Below are positions 15,451-24,468 of a stretch of DNA of 64,000 nucleotides, one piece after another (the first letter of the stretch is position 1; each line of letters starts with the position of its first letter). Position numbers and translations under genes: made by a program. The notes under the pieces were generated by a model. It made no database searches, had not been told where the DNA came from, and saw nothing but the letters and a program-made list of their open reading frames with translations. Location of the stretch: the NCBI RefSeq assembly GCF_027531705.1, contig NZ_JAPZSP010000004.1, positions 1-64,000 on the forward strand, written 5' to 3'. This DNA comes from Flavobacterium sp. (GTDB lineage: Bacteria; Bacteroidota; Bacteroidia; Flavobacteriales; Flavobacteriaceae).

Positions 15451-16889
15451 TTCGTTCTATTAATCTGGTTGATGATATTTTCGATACTTGGTGTGATCAA
15501 ATCTGTTAATGGTTTTGGATACAATCCAAAGAAGAATAAAACACCGATGATGATAACCAATGTTAATCCTTCATTGAAAGTTACATCTTTAAAAACTTTG
15601 GTGTTAGTTTCTCCCAACATTACATTTTGAAACATTTTCAACATATAATAAGCTCCCAAAATGATAGTTGTTCCTCCTAAAATGGCGAACCAAATATTGG
15701 TTTGGAACAAGCTATATAAAACCGTGAATTCTCCAATAAAGTTGAAAGTTCCTGGTAAAGCAACCGATGCCAAAACCAAAATCATGAACATAGATGTAAA
15801 TTTTGGTGCTTGCGAACGAATGCCACCCATTTCTGAAATTTCTCTAGTTTCGTATCTTCTATAAATTATTTCGGCAGCAAAGAATAGTCCAACTACAACA
15901 AATCCATGCGCCAACATTTGCAAAACCGAACCTCTCAAACCATCAAGTGATAACGTGTAAGTTCCTGCCGCTATTAATCCAACGTGTGCTAATGAAGAAT
16001 ACGCTAGTAATTTCTTTAAATCTTTTTGTCTTAAAGCTACAATAGAACCATAAATTACACCAGCGACTCCAATGGCAATAAATATGTTTTTGTATTCTAT
16101 AGCAGAAAATCTAGCTAATGCTATTTGCCAACGAATAACGCTGTACAAACCCATTTTTAGCATAATTCCTGATAATAACATAGTTCCAACAGTTGGTGCT
16201 TTTTGGTACACTTTTGCCTGCCAAGTATGGAAAGGAATCAAAGGAATTTTGATTGCATAGGCTAAGAAAAATGCTAAGAAAATCCATGATTGTTCATTAG
16301 TTGTAATTCGCATATTGTACAAATCATCTAGCAAGAAACTTCCAGCTCTTTGGTATAAAAAGATAAATGCGACAAGCATAAATAAAGAACCTGCCAATGT
16401 GTAAATGAAGAATTTTACAACCGCTTTTTTACGAGAATCTTCATCGCCATTACCCCAAAGTAATGCTATGAAATAGATAGGTATTAATGATAATTCCCAG
16501 AAAATATAGTACAACAAAGCATCCGCAGCAAGGAAAGTTCCCACCATTGCAAATCCCATAAATAATACTAAAGCATAGAAACTTTTTGCATTTTTATATT
16601 CATTTCCAAAAGAAGAATAAATAATAATTGGCAATAAAGATGTTGTCAACAACACCATTATGAGTGCAAGTCCGTCGGCATTTAGAGCGAAAGAAATTTT
16701 AGGTTCGTTAATCCAAGAAGATAAGAAACTTACATCTTGACCTGCATTGAACGAATTTAGAACAAAAATCGTTGCTACAAAAGAAGCTACTCCAAAAAGC
16801 AATGCTACTTTAGAAGCTAATTTGTCTCCCGAAAAATAGGTTGCAATTGCGCCAACCAAAAGTAAAAGTAATATAGTAGTTACATCCAT
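15447..16889 (-). CDS. nuoM: NADH-quinone oxidoreductase subunit M
   Basis: A 480-residue antiporter-like proton-pumping subunit of complex I. Characteristic segments are 'YYIFWELSLIPIYFIALLWG' (essential Glu on TM5), 'LAYAIKIPLIPFHTWQAKVYQKAPTVGTMLLSGIMLKMGLYSVIRW' and 'DLKKLLAYSSLAHVGLI'. The C-terminus ENIINQINRTN lies in the cytoplasm in the usual topology. It starts 10 bp after the nuoL stop. The next gene downstream is not nuoN but an inserted IVS-like gene. Confidence 0.96.
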   Translation of the reverse strand: MDVTTILLLLLVGAIATYFSGDKLASKVALLFGVASFVATIFVLNSFNAGQDVSFLSSWINEPKISFALNADGLALIMVLLTTSLLPIIIYSSFGNEYKNAKSFYALVLFMGFAMVGTFLAADALLYYIFWELSLIPIYFIALLWGNGDEDSRKKAVVKFFIYTLAGSLFMLVAFIFLYQRAGSFLLDDLYNMRITTNEQSWIFLAFFLAYAIKIPLIPFHTWQAKVYQKAPTVGTMLLSGIMLKMGLYSVIRWQIALARFSAIEYKNIFIAIGVAGVIYGSIVALRQKDLKKLLAYSSLAHVGLIAAGTYTLSLDGLRGSVLQMLAHGFVVVGLFFAAEIIYRRYETREISEMGGIRSQAPKFTSMFMILVLASVALPGTFNFIGEFTVLYSLFQTNIWFAILGGTTIILGAYYMLKMFQNVMLGETNTKVFKDVTFNEGLTLVIIIGVLFFFGLYPKPLTDLITPSIENIINQINRTN

Positions 16890-16899
16890 TATGTAAAGA

Positions 16900-18786
16900 T
16901 TATTGAGCTAAAAATAAATAAAACAATATAGCACTTACGCCAATTACAAAAGCAAAAAGGTACAAACCGATACTTCCGTTTTGAACTTTCTTTCCTTCAA
17001 TACCAATTGAGTTTGTTATTTGTCCTAAACCAAAAACAAATCCTGATATTCCTTTTTCAACATACCTTCTAAAGAATGAAGAAAGTGTATTGATTGGATT
17101 GACGATAACTGCTGTGTAGAATTCATCCACATAATATTTATCGTATAGAACTTTAGAAAATCCTTTGATATCAACGTCTTCAGATGGAATTTCGCTGTTT
17201 TTGATATATTTTGCAAAAGCAACTCCAATTCCGACAATTGCACCTAATAAAGCAATTCCCATTAAGGCATATTCTGTTGTTCCTAAAACGTGTTCTTCGT
17301 GAGAAGTTGCATTGAAAAGTGGTGCCAAATAATGATTTAACCAGCTATTAGTCGGCAAACTAATTGCTCCACCAACAAATGATAAAATTGCTAAAACAAT
17401 TAATGGAAAAGTTATCAAAGAAGGACTTTCGTGTAAATGATTTTTTTGATGCTCAGTTCCTCTAAACTCTTTGTAGAAAGTTAGATACATTAATCTGAAC
17501 ATATAGAAAGCAGTCAAGATTGAAGCAATTGAACCTACAACCCAAAGAACAATATTTCCGTGGAAAGCCGAGATTAAAATTTCATCTTTAGACCAGAATC
17601 CTGCAAAAGGAAAAATTCCTGCAATGGCTAATGAAGCTATAAGCATTGTCCAGAAAGTAATCGGCATTGCTTTTTTCAATCCGCCCATTTTTCGCATATC
17701 TTGTTCGCCATGTAAAGCGTGAATTACTGAACCAGAACCTAAGAACAAACAAGCTTTGAAGAAAGCATGTGTGATAACATGGAATACGGCAACTTGATAA
17801 GCACCCATTCCTAAAGCTAGAAACATTAATCCTAACTGAGAAACGGTTGAATATGCCAATACCTTTTTAATATCATTTTGAACCAAACCAATTGTTGCAG
17901 CAACCAAAGCTGTGATAGCTCCAATGACAGCAATTATAGTTTGAACTTGTGGTGCTAAATCGAATAAGAAATTTAATCTTGTTACCATAAAAATACCAGC
18001 TGTAACCATTGTCGCAGCATGGATTAAGGCAGAAACTGGAGTTGGACCAGCCATCGCATCAGGCAACCAAGTGTATAATGGAATTTGTGCCGATTTTCCT
18101 GTTGCACCTATAAATAAAGCGAAAGCAGCAATTGCTAGCCAAACCGTATTTCCAGAATTGGTTCCACCAAGAATGGTTTCTTTTAGTTCAACAAAATTTA
18201 AAGTTGAAAATAACGCTCCAACAATGAATATTCCGATTAGCAAACCTAAATCTCCTACTCTATTCATGATAAATGCTTTTTTGGCAGCGTCGTTATAATC
18301 TTGGTTTTTATACCAAAATCCGATAAGTAGATAAGAACAAAGTCCTACGCCTTCCCAACCGATGAACATTACCAACAAATTGCTTCCAACTACAAGTGTA
18401 ATCATGAAGAAGATGAACAAATTTAGATAAGCAAAAAACTTGTGCATATTCTCGTCATCATGCATGTAACTTATAGAATATAGATGAATTAACGAACCAA
18501 TTCCTGTAACAAATAATAACCAAAGTAATGACAGTTGATCTAATAAAAATCCAAAATCTAATTTGAAATTACTAATTTGAATCCAATCGAATAAAGAAAC
18601 TTCTATAAGTTTATTTGTTTGATTTAATTGCATAAAAAATACAATTGAAATAACAAATGAAACTACAACAGACAAAGTTCCGATTACACCAGAAACTGAT
18701 TTACCAAGTGTTTTTCCGAAGAAAACATTCAGTAAAAAACCAATAAAAGGTGCTAAAACTAAAATAAGAGCTAAACTTGTATCCAT
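16900..18786 (-). CDS. nuoL: NADH-quinone oxidoreductase subunit L
   Basis: A 628-residue distal antiporter-like subunit of complex I. It contains 'MFIGWEGVGLCSYLLIGFWY' (conserved Glu), 'GATGKSAQIPLYTWLPDAMAGPTPVSALIHAATMVTAGIFMVTRL' and 'DIKKVLAYSTVSQLGLMF', then the long amphipathic lateral helix and a final transmembrane helix that NuoL-type subunits share. It is 6 bp downstream of nuoK and 10 bp upstream of nuoM. Confidence 0.97.
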   Translation of the reverse strand: MDTSLALILVLAPFIGFLLNVFFGKTLGKSVSGVIGTLSVVVSFVISIVFFMQLNQTNKLIEVSLFDWIQISNFKLDFGFLLDQLSLLWLLFVTGIGSLIHLYSISYMHDDENMHKFFAYLNLFIFFMITLVVGSNLLVMFIGWEGVGLCSYLLIGFWYKNQDYNDAAKKAFIMNRVGDLGLLIGIFIVGALFSTLNFVELKETILGGTNSGNTVWLAIAAFALFIGATGKSAQIPLYTWLPDAMAGPTPVSALIHAATMVTAGIFMVTRLNFLFDLAPQVQTIIAVIGAITALVAATIGLVQNDIKKVLAYSTVSQLGLMFLALGMGAYQVAVFHVITHAFFKACLFLGSGSVIHALHGEQDMRKMGGLKKAMPITFWTMLIASLAIAGIFPFAGFWSKDEILISAFHGNIVLWVVGSIASILTAFYMFRLMYLTFYKEFRGTEHQKNHLHESPSLITFPLIVLAILSFVGGAISLPTNSWLNHYLAPLFNATSHEEHVLGTTEYALMGIALLGAIVGIGVAFAKYIKNSEIPSEDVDIKGFSKVLYDKYYVDEFYTAVIVNPINTLSSFFRRYVEKGISGFVFGLGQITNSIGIEGKKVQNGSIGLYLFAFVIGVSAILFYLFLAQ

Positions 18787-18792
18787 TGCGAA

Positions 18793-19113
18793 CTATCCTT
18801 TTAAATTTTTTAATTTGGCAATATCAATTGAGCCTAAATTTCTATAAACAGAAACCAATATTGCTAATCCTACCGCAACTTCGGCTGCAGCAACTGCCAT
18901 CGAAAAGAAAACAAAAACTTGTCCTTCTGCATCTTGATGATAGGTTGAAAAAGCAACAAACAATAAGTTTACAGCATTCAACATAATTTCGATAGACATA
19001 AAAACTATAATGGCATTTCTTCTATACAAAACTCCAAATACACCAATACTAAAAAGTATCGCCGATAGGAAAAGATAGTTTTCAATACCTATTTCATTTA
19101 AAATATTACTCAT
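18793..19113 (-). CDS. nuoK: NADH-quinone oxidoreductase subunit K
   Basis: Started at the ATG at 19113 ([20 protein letters not shown]), it has 106 residues. A longer frame to 19158 adds a lysine-rich leader not seen in the family. Three transmembrane helices are visible, with the conserved '[19 protein letters not shown]' helix carrying the Glu of the membrane proton path and '[13 protein letters not shown]'. Its start overlaps the nuoJ stop by 8 bp. Confidence 0.95.
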   Translation of the reverse strand: MSNILNEIGIENYLFLSAILFSIGVFGVLYRRNAIIVFMSIEIMLNAVNLLFVAFSTYHQDAEGQVFVFFSMAVAAAEVAVGLAILVSVYRNLGSIDIAKLKNLKG

Positions 19114-19627
19114 TTTTTTTTCCTGTTTTTTCTTTTTTAGACAATAAAACGGTTCCAATCATCGCTGTCAATAATAATACTGAAGCATATTCAAACGGCA
19201 CCATATATTCGTTCAACAATATTTTACCTAAAGCTTTTATCGATTGAAAATCGTTTCCGTTGCTATCGTATTCGCCTACAATTGGTTTTGAATTCACAAA
19301 AATTGCTAATAAAACCAAACACGTTATACTCATCACAACTACAGCACCTAATCTGGTAATTCTTGGTTTGTGAACTTCATCTTCTTTATTCAAATTCATC
19401 AACATAATGGTAAATAAGAATAAAACCATGATGGCTCCAGAATAAACAATAATATGTACTAATGCCAAAAACTGCGCATTAAACAGTAAATAATGTCCCG
19501 CAATAGAGAAAAAGCAAATCACTAAGTAAATAGCACTATGAATTGGATTTCTGCTGTAAATTGTCAAAAATGCAGTTGACAATGTTATTGCGGCTAAAAA
19601 GTAAAATATTATAAGTATCGGTGACAT
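19106..19627 (-). CDS. nuoJ: NADH-quinone oxidoreductase subunit J
   Basis: A 173-residue membrane subunit of complex I with five hydrophobic helices. The conserved TM3 segment is '[24 protein letters not shown]'. It ends in a lysine-rich cytoplasmic tail ([10 protein letters not shown]). It starts 2 bp after the nuoI stop and overlaps nuoK by 8 bp. Confidence 0.95.
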   Translation of the reverse strand: MSPILIIFYFLAAITLSTAFLTIYSRNPIHSAIYLVICFFSIAGHYLLFNAQFLALVHIIVYSGAIMVLFLFTIMLMNLNKEDEVHKPRITRLGAVVVMSITCLVLLAIFVNSKPIVGEYDSNGNDFQSIKALGKILLNEYMVPFEYASVLLLTAMIGTVLLSKKEKTGKKNE

Positions 19628-19629
19628 AA

Positions 19630-20175
19630 TTAATTAAGTTTTTTAGTATTTGCCATAGCCATTTCTAGTGGCATAACTAATTTATCTTTTCCGAAAATAA
19701 AATCTTCTCTGTTGTATTGCGCTGGCACTAATTCTTTAGAAATAGTTAAATAAATTGCATCTTTAGGGCATGCTTCTTCGCACAATCCGCAGAAAATACA
19801 ACGCAACATATTGATTTCGTATATCGAAGCATATTTTTCTTCTCTGTACAAATGTTCTTCGCCTTTTTTACGCTCTTCGGCTTTCATAGTGATAGCTTCT
19901 GCAGGACAAGATAGTGCGCACAATCCGCAAGCAGTACAGTTTTCTCTTCCTTGCTCATCACGTTTCAACATGTGTTGACCACGATAAACTGGACTAAACT
20001 CTCGCACTTGTTCAGGATAATGAATCGTTGCTTTTTTTCTAAAAAAGTGTTTAATGGTAATCCATAAACCTTTTACAATGGCAATCAGGTACATTTTTTC
20101 AAGAAAAGTCATTTCCTTATTGGAAACCTGCTTTTTCTTACCTGATAATGATATACTTTGTATCGATGTTGACAT
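19630..20175 (-). CDS. nuoI: NADH-quinone oxidoreductase subunit I (2x 4Fe-4S)
   Basis: A 181-residue ferredoxin-like subunit that passes electrons toward cluster N2. Two CxxCxxCxxxCP motifs are visible: 'CTACGLCALSCP' and 'CIFCGLCEEACP'. The N-terminus of about 60 residues is amphipathic and would lie along the membrane arm. It sits 11 bp after nuoH and 2 bp before nuoJ. Confidence 0.96.
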   Translation of the reverse strand: MSTSIQSISLSGKKKQVSNKEMTFLEKMYLIAIVKGLWITIKHFFRKKATIHYPEQVREFSPVYRGQHMLKRDEQGRENCTACGLCALSCPAEAITMKAEERKKGEEHLYREEKYASIYEINMLRCIFCGLCEEACPKDAIYLTISKELVPAQYNREDFIFGKDKLVMPLEMAMANTKKLN

Positions 20176-20186
20176 AATTTCTTTTC

Positions 20187-21218
20187 CTATTTAAAAGCTA
20201 GAATGCAAATTCCGGTTATAATAATATTGACAATGGAAAGTGGAATTAATATTTTCCATCCTAAATTCATCAATTGATCGTATCTAAAACGTGGGATTGT
20301 CCATCTGATCCACATAAAGAAGAAGATGAAAAAACATAATTTTATAAACAATGCCCCTATTCCAATAACATTTGCAATATTTACACCCCAATTTTCTAAT
20401 GCCCAACTCATTCCTGGATAGTTATAACCACCAAAGAACAATACTGCAATTATAGTTGAAGAAATAAACATATTAGCATATTCAGCGAACAAATAAAATC
20501 CCATTTTCATGGAAGAATATTCGGTATGATAACCACCTATTAATTCCGATTCACATTCTGCTAAATCGAAAGGTGTTCTATTGGTTTCTGCAAAAGCACA
20601 AATCAAAAAGATTAAGAATGATAAAGGTTGGTAGAAAACATTCCACGACATTCCATGTTGTTGAACAGAGATTTCTTTTAGACTTAAAGTTCCCGTCATC
20701 ATTAACAAAGCAATCATTGACAATCCCATGGCAACTTCATAAGAAACCATTTGCGAAGCTGCACGAACAGCTCCCATTAATGAAAACTTATTGTTAGAAG
20801 CCCAACCACCAATCATAATTCCATAAACACCAACAGAAACTACTCCGAAAATGTATAACAATGAAACATCAATATCAGTTGCTTGAAGAATTACGGTTCT
20901 GCCAAAAATTTCCAATTTGTCGCCCCAAGGAATTACAGCACTAGTCATAAGAGCAGTACTCATTGCTATAGCAGGTCCAACAAAAAATAAAAATCTGTTT
21001 TTAGTATTTGGTTCAAATTCTTCTTTGGCAAAAAGTTTCATACCATCGGCAAGTGGTTGCAATAATCCGCCCCAACCAGCACGATTTGGACCAACTCTGT
21101 CTTGAAGAAAAGCGGCCACTTTACGCTCCGCCCAAGTAGAATACATTGCCATTAACATTGTAAATGCAAAAATAACTACAATGAAAATACTTTTTTCTAT
21201 GATAAATGCACTATCCAT
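20187..21218 (-). CDS. nuoH: NADH-quinone oxidoreductase subunit H
   Basis: A 343-residue membrane subunit that forms the quinone chamber with NuoB and NuoD. Signature segments are 'AERKVAAFLQDRVGPNRAGWGGLLQPLADGMKLFAKEE', 'AETNRTPFDLAECESELIGGYHTEYSSM' and 'WIRWTIPRFRYDQLMNLGWK'. Its ATG shares one base with the nuoG stop region, giving tight translational coupling. Confidence 0.97.
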   Translation of the reverse strand: MDSAFIIEKSIFIVVIFAFTMLMAMYSTWAERKVAAFLQDRVGPNRAGWGGLLQPLADGMKLFAKEEFEPNTKNRFLFFVGPAIAMSTALMTSAVIPWGDKLEIFGRTVILQATDIDVSLLYIFGVVSVGVYGIMIGGWASNNKFSLMGAVRAASQMVSYEVAMGLSMIALLMMTGTLSLKEISVQQHGMSWNVFYQPLSFLIFLICAFAETNRTPFDLAECESELIGGYHTEYSSMKMGFYLFAEYANMFISSTIIAVLFFGGYNYPGMSWALENWGVNIANVIGIGALFIKLCFFIFFFMWIRWTIPRFRYDQLMNLGWKILIPLSIVNIIITGICILAFK

Positions 21219-22264
21219 TATTTGCTTTCTATATTAGTACCATCAATTTTTTCGTTGTAATCAATTTCCGCCATACTGATTTTTTTACGATCAATATCTC
21301 TACCCTGAAGAATTCCTTTTTCAGTTTCAATAACAACTTTATCCATTTTGCGAGTATAGTTATTTTGATTGATAACAGAATCTTTTTCGAATTTTCTTGG
21401 TCCTTCGATAGTCCAATCAGACACTTCTTTTTTGTCAAAACGACATGTGTTACAGATAAAATCTTCTACTTCGTGGTAAATGTCTTTTCTTGCTGTAACT
21501 CTTTGTATTTCATTTCCAAACATCCAAAGTGTTGTTTTTCCGCAACATCCTGGAGTGGTACATTCTCTGTGAGCGTTGAAAGGTTTGTTAAACCAAACTC
21601 TCGATTTGAATCGGAAAGTTTTATCTGTTAAAGCTCCAACTGGACAAACATCAATCATATTTCCAGAGAACTCATTATCAATGGCTGCAGAAACACAAGT
21701 TGAAATTTGTGAATGATCACCACGATTTAAAACTCCGTGAACTCTTCCATCTGTTAATTGATCGGCTACTTCGACACAACGCTGGCAAACAATGCAACGG
21801 TTCATGTGTAATTGGATGTGTGGACCAATATCTTCTGGTTCGAAAGTTCTTTTTTCTTCAATGAAACGCGTTTCTGATTTTCCGTGTTCGAAGGATAAAT
21901 TTTGCAAATCACATTCTCCAGCTTGATCACAAACAGGACAATCCAATGGGTGATTTATCAAAAGGAATTCGGTTACTGCTTTTCTAGCTTCAGTTACTCT
22001 TTCAGAAGATTTGCTAGCTACTTCCATTCCGTCTTGACAACCAGTAACACAAGATGCCACTAATTTCGGCATTGGTCTTGGATCAGCCTCACTACCTTTT
22101 GTAACGTCAACTAAACAACAACGGCATTTTCCGCCAGTTCCTTTTAGTTTAGAATAATAACACATGGCTGGCGGAACGGATTCTCCACCAATCATACGAG
22201 CAGCCTGAAGGATTGTTGTTCCTGCTTCTACTTCTATTTCTTGACCGTCTATGGTTACTTTCAT
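21218..22264 (-). CDS. nuoG: NADH-quinone oxidoreductase subunit G, short form
   Basis: A 348-residue protein, against about 900 in E. coli. It keeps the N-terminal [2Fe-2S] domain ('CYYSKLKGTGGKCRCCLVDV'), the His-Cys3 cluster ('HPLDCPVCDQAGECDLQ'), the 'CIVCQRCVEV' cluster and a final four-Cys set ('CTTPGCCGKT...FICNTC'). The molybdopterin-like C-terminal domain is missing entirely. The short form is usual in Flavobacteriia, and the frame is intact, so it is not a truncation in this strain. It carries electrons from NuoF/NuoE to NuoI. It is followed directly by nuoH and is separated from nuoF by a 208-bp spacer. Confidence 0.93.
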   Translation of the reverse strand: MKVTIDGQEIEVEAGTTILQAARMIGGESVPPAMCYYSKLKGTGGKCRCCLVDVTKGSEADPRPMPKLVASCVTGCQDGMEVASKSSERVTEARKAVTEFLLINHPLDCPVCDQAGECDLQNLSFEHGKSETRFIEEKRTFEPEDIGPHIQLHMNRCIVCQRCVEVADQLTDGRVHGVLNRGDHSQISTCVSAAIDNEFSGNMIDVCPVGALTDKTFRFKSRVWFNKPFNAHRECTTPGCCGKTTLWMFGNEIQRVTARKDIYHEVEDFICNTCRFDKKEVSDWTIEGPRKFEKDSVINQNNYTRKMDKVVIETEKGILQGRDIDRKKISMAEIDYNEKIDGTNIESK

Positions 22265-22315
22265 ATTACCAATATATAATTCCTAACGGAATATTTATTT
22301 TTTTCTATAAACATT

Positions 22316-22332
22316 AAACTCCTATGGAGTTT
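22316..22332. repeat. Small palindrome in the nuoF-nuoG spacer
   Basis: AAACTCC (22316-22322), loop TAT, GGAGTTT (22326-22332): a perfect 7-bp stem with T after it on the plus strand. It lies 52 bp upstream of the nuoG start. The role is unknown. Confidence 0.55.
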
Positions 22333-22359
22333 TTATTTTTTGTAATTACTTTTGATAAT

Positions 22360-22450
22360 TAGCCCCGATTGTAGTGGAAATCCTTTTCTTTTTCTTTTAA
22401 AAAGAAAAGATTGCAACGAAAAGCGGGAAAATGGATTGCTGAAAATGCCC
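22360..22450 (-). repeat. 3'-flank structured element, copy A
   Basis: This lies just after the nuoF stop (22473). In the direction of nuoF it reads CCCGCTTTTCGTTGCAATC, a CTTTTC...GAAAAG hairpin centre, then AAAAGGATTTCCACTACAAT and CGGGGCTA. It shares both halves with copy B (1835-1913) and, more loosely, with copy C (29646-29790). It fills much of the 208-bp nuoF-nuoG spacer and carries no gene. Confidence 0.68.
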
Positions 22451-22472
22451 AAACCATTCGCTTCTAATTATT

Positions 22473-23840
22473 TTATACTTCTTGTTTTGCTACTAAATGT
22501 TTCACTTTTTCAAATGGCTCATTCACAAAATGATCTCTATTTTTTATTTTTTCTGGGAAACGGATATGATATTCAAATTCATCTCTAAAGTGACGAATTG
22601 CCGCAGCAACTGGCCATGAAGCCGCGTCACCTAGTGGACAAATTGTATTTCCTTCAATTTTAGATTGAATGCTCCACAATAATTCGATGTCTTCTTCGCG
22701 TCCGTGACCGTTTTCGATTCTATGTAATACTTTTTCTAACCAACCAGTTCCTTCACGGCATGGCGTACATTGACCGCAAGATTCATGGTGGTAGAATCTT
22801 GAAAAATTCCAAGTATTTCTAACGATACAAGCTCTGTCATCATAAACAATAAATCCTCCAGAACCTAACATAGAACCAGTTGCGAATCCACCATCAGATA
22901 AACTTTCGTAAGTCATTAATCTGTCTTCACCAGCTGCAGTTTTGTAAATTAAATTGGCTGGTAAAATTGGCACCGAACTTCCTCCAGGAACTAATGCTTT
23001 TAATGGTCTGTCGGTTTGCATTCCACCACAATATTCATCAGAATTCATGAATTCGTAAACAGAAACACCCAATTCAATTTCGAAAACGCCTTGGTTTTTT
23101 ATGTTACCAGATGCTGAAATTAATTTGGTTCCTGTAGAACGACCAATTCCTATTGCAGCATAGTCAGCACCAGAATTATTGATAATCCAAGGCACGGCAG
23201 CAATTGTTTCTACGTTATTTACTACGGTTGGATTTTGCCAAAGACCTTTAACCGCTGGAAATGGTGGTTTCAATCTTGGATTTCCACGATTTCCTTCTAG
23301 CGATTCGATCAATGCAGTTTCTTCTCCGCAGATATAAGCTCCACCACCAATTTGAACGAAAAGTTCTAAATCGTAGCCTGAACCTAATATATTTTTACCC
23401 AACCAACCAGCAGCTTTTGCTTCGGCGATGGCTCTTTCTAAAATTTTGTAAACCCACATGTATTCTCCACGAATGTAGATGTAGGATAAGTTTGCTCCAA
23501 GTGCATAACTTGAGGTAATCATTCCTTCAATCAATAGGTGAGGAATGTACTCCATTAAGTAACGATCTTTGAAAGTTCCTGGTTCTGATTCGTCAGCATT
23601 ACAAACTAAATGTCTTGGATTACCTGATTTTTTATCGATAAAACTCCATTTCATTCCCGCTGGAAATCCTGCACCACCACGACCACGAAGTCCCGAAGTT
23701 TTTACTTCTTCAACAACTTCATCAGGCGTCATTTTCTTCAAGGCTTTTTCTACTGATGCGTAACCACCTTCACGACGATATACTTCATAAGTTTTAATTC
23801 CCGGAACGTTTATTTTGTCTAATAATATTTTTCTTCCCAT
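22473..23840 (-). CDS. nuoF: NADH-quinone oxidoreductase subunit F
   Basis: A 455-residue flavoprotein that oxidises NADH. The FMN/NADH glycine-rich motif 'GLRGRGGAGFPAGMKW' lies near the N-terminus, 'CNADESEPGTFKDR' follows, then 'GAYICGEETALIESLEG'. Near the C-terminus the [4Fe-4S] N3 ligands are in 'HESCGQCTPCREGTGW' plus 'NTICPLGDAASWP'. It begins 4 bp after nuoE. The spacer to nuoG holds a repeat element. Confidence 0.97.
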   Translation of the reverse strand: MGRKILLDKINVPGIKTYEVYRREGGYASVEKALKKMTPDEVVEEVKTSGLRGRGGAGFPAGMKWSFIDKKSGNPRHLVCNADESEPGTFKDRYLMEYIPHLLIEGMITSSYALGANLSYIYIRGEYMWVYKILERAIAEAKAAGWLGKNILGSGYDLELFVQIGGGAYICGEETALIESLEGNRGNPRLKPPFPAVKGLWQNPTVVNNVETIAAVPWIINNSGADYAAIGIGRSTGTKLISASGNIKNQGVFEIELGVSVYEFMNSDEYCGGMQTDRPLKALVPGGSSVPILPANLIYKTAAGEDRLMTYESLSDGGFATGSMLGSGGFIVYDDRACIVRNTWNFSRFYHHESCGQCTPCREGTGWLEKVLHRIENGHGREEDIELLWSIQSKIEGNTICPLGDAASWPVAAAIRHFRDEFEYHIRFPEKIKNRDHFVNEPFEKVKHLVAKQEV

Positions 23841-23844
23841 GATA

Positions 23845-24375
23845 CTATTTATCGTGTAAAGTGATTTTTCCGTCTTTGCAATCAGACACTAACTGATCGA
23901 TTTTTTCTTTAGTCAAATGTTCTTGGTAGAAATCACCCAATTGCATCATTGGAGCATATCCGCAAGCACCAAGACATTCTACACCGCGAACTTCAAACAT
24001 CATGTCTGCTGTTGGTTCGCCAACTTTTACACCCAATTTAGAACATGTGTAATCCATCAAATCTTCAACTCCGTTTTGACAACAAGGAGAAGTTTGACAG
24101 AATTCGAACATGAATTTTCCAATTGGACGTTGGTTAAACATCGTGTAAAAAGTTACAACTTCGTACACTTCAATATTTTGAATTTGAAGAATTTCGGCTA
24201 CTTTATTTTGCAATTCAATACTCAACCAATTGTCGTGAGCATCTTGAACTTCGTGCAAAACTGGCAATAAAGCCGATTTTTGTTTGCCTTCAGGATAATG
24301 ACTAATCAATTCATTGATGCGGTTCATCAACGATTCGGTTATGTTTATCTCTTGTGTTATATGTGATCTTTCCAT
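23845..24375 (-). CDS. nuoE: NADH-quinone oxidoreductase subunit E
   Basis: A 176-residue thioredoxin-like [2Fe-2S] subunit. The four ligands are Cys93, Cys98 ('CQTSPC'), Cys134 and Cys138 ('CLGAC'), the normal spacing for NuoE. 'VYEVVTFYTMF' precedes them. It works with NuoF in the NADH-oxidising tip of complex I. It is 4 bp before nuoF and 93 bp after nuoD, and that spacer contains a strong inverted repeat. Confidence 0.95.
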   Translation of the reverse strand: MERSHITQEINITESLMNRINELISHYPEGKQKSALLPVLHEVQDAHDNWLSIELQNKVAEILQIQNIEVYEVVTFYTMFNQRPIGKFMFEFCQTSPCCQNGVEDLMDYTCSKLGVKVGEPTADMMFEVRGVECLGACGYAPMMQLGDFYQEHLTKEKIDQLVSDCKDGKITLHDK

Positions 24376-24392
24376 TTTTTTTCTGTATATTA

Positions 24393-24425
24393 TATAATGT
24401 AAATTGTATATTGTTTTACATTATA
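24393..24425. repeat. 11-bp perfect inverted repeat between nuoD and nuoE
   Basis: TATAATGTAAA (24393-24403) pairs with TTTACATTATA (24415-24425) across an 11-base loop. The rest of the spacer repeats related words (CATTATAC, ATATACATTATAC). There is no T-tract, so it is more likely a processing or stability hairpin than a terminator. Confidence 0.75.
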
Positions 24426-24468
24426 CTTTTACCATTATACATTTTTTTCAATATACATTATACTTTAA

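Noticed and set aside
21218-22264. nuoG truncated by mutation
   Set aside because: The frame is intact, ends right at the nuoH start, and the short NuoG form is usual in Flavobacteriia.
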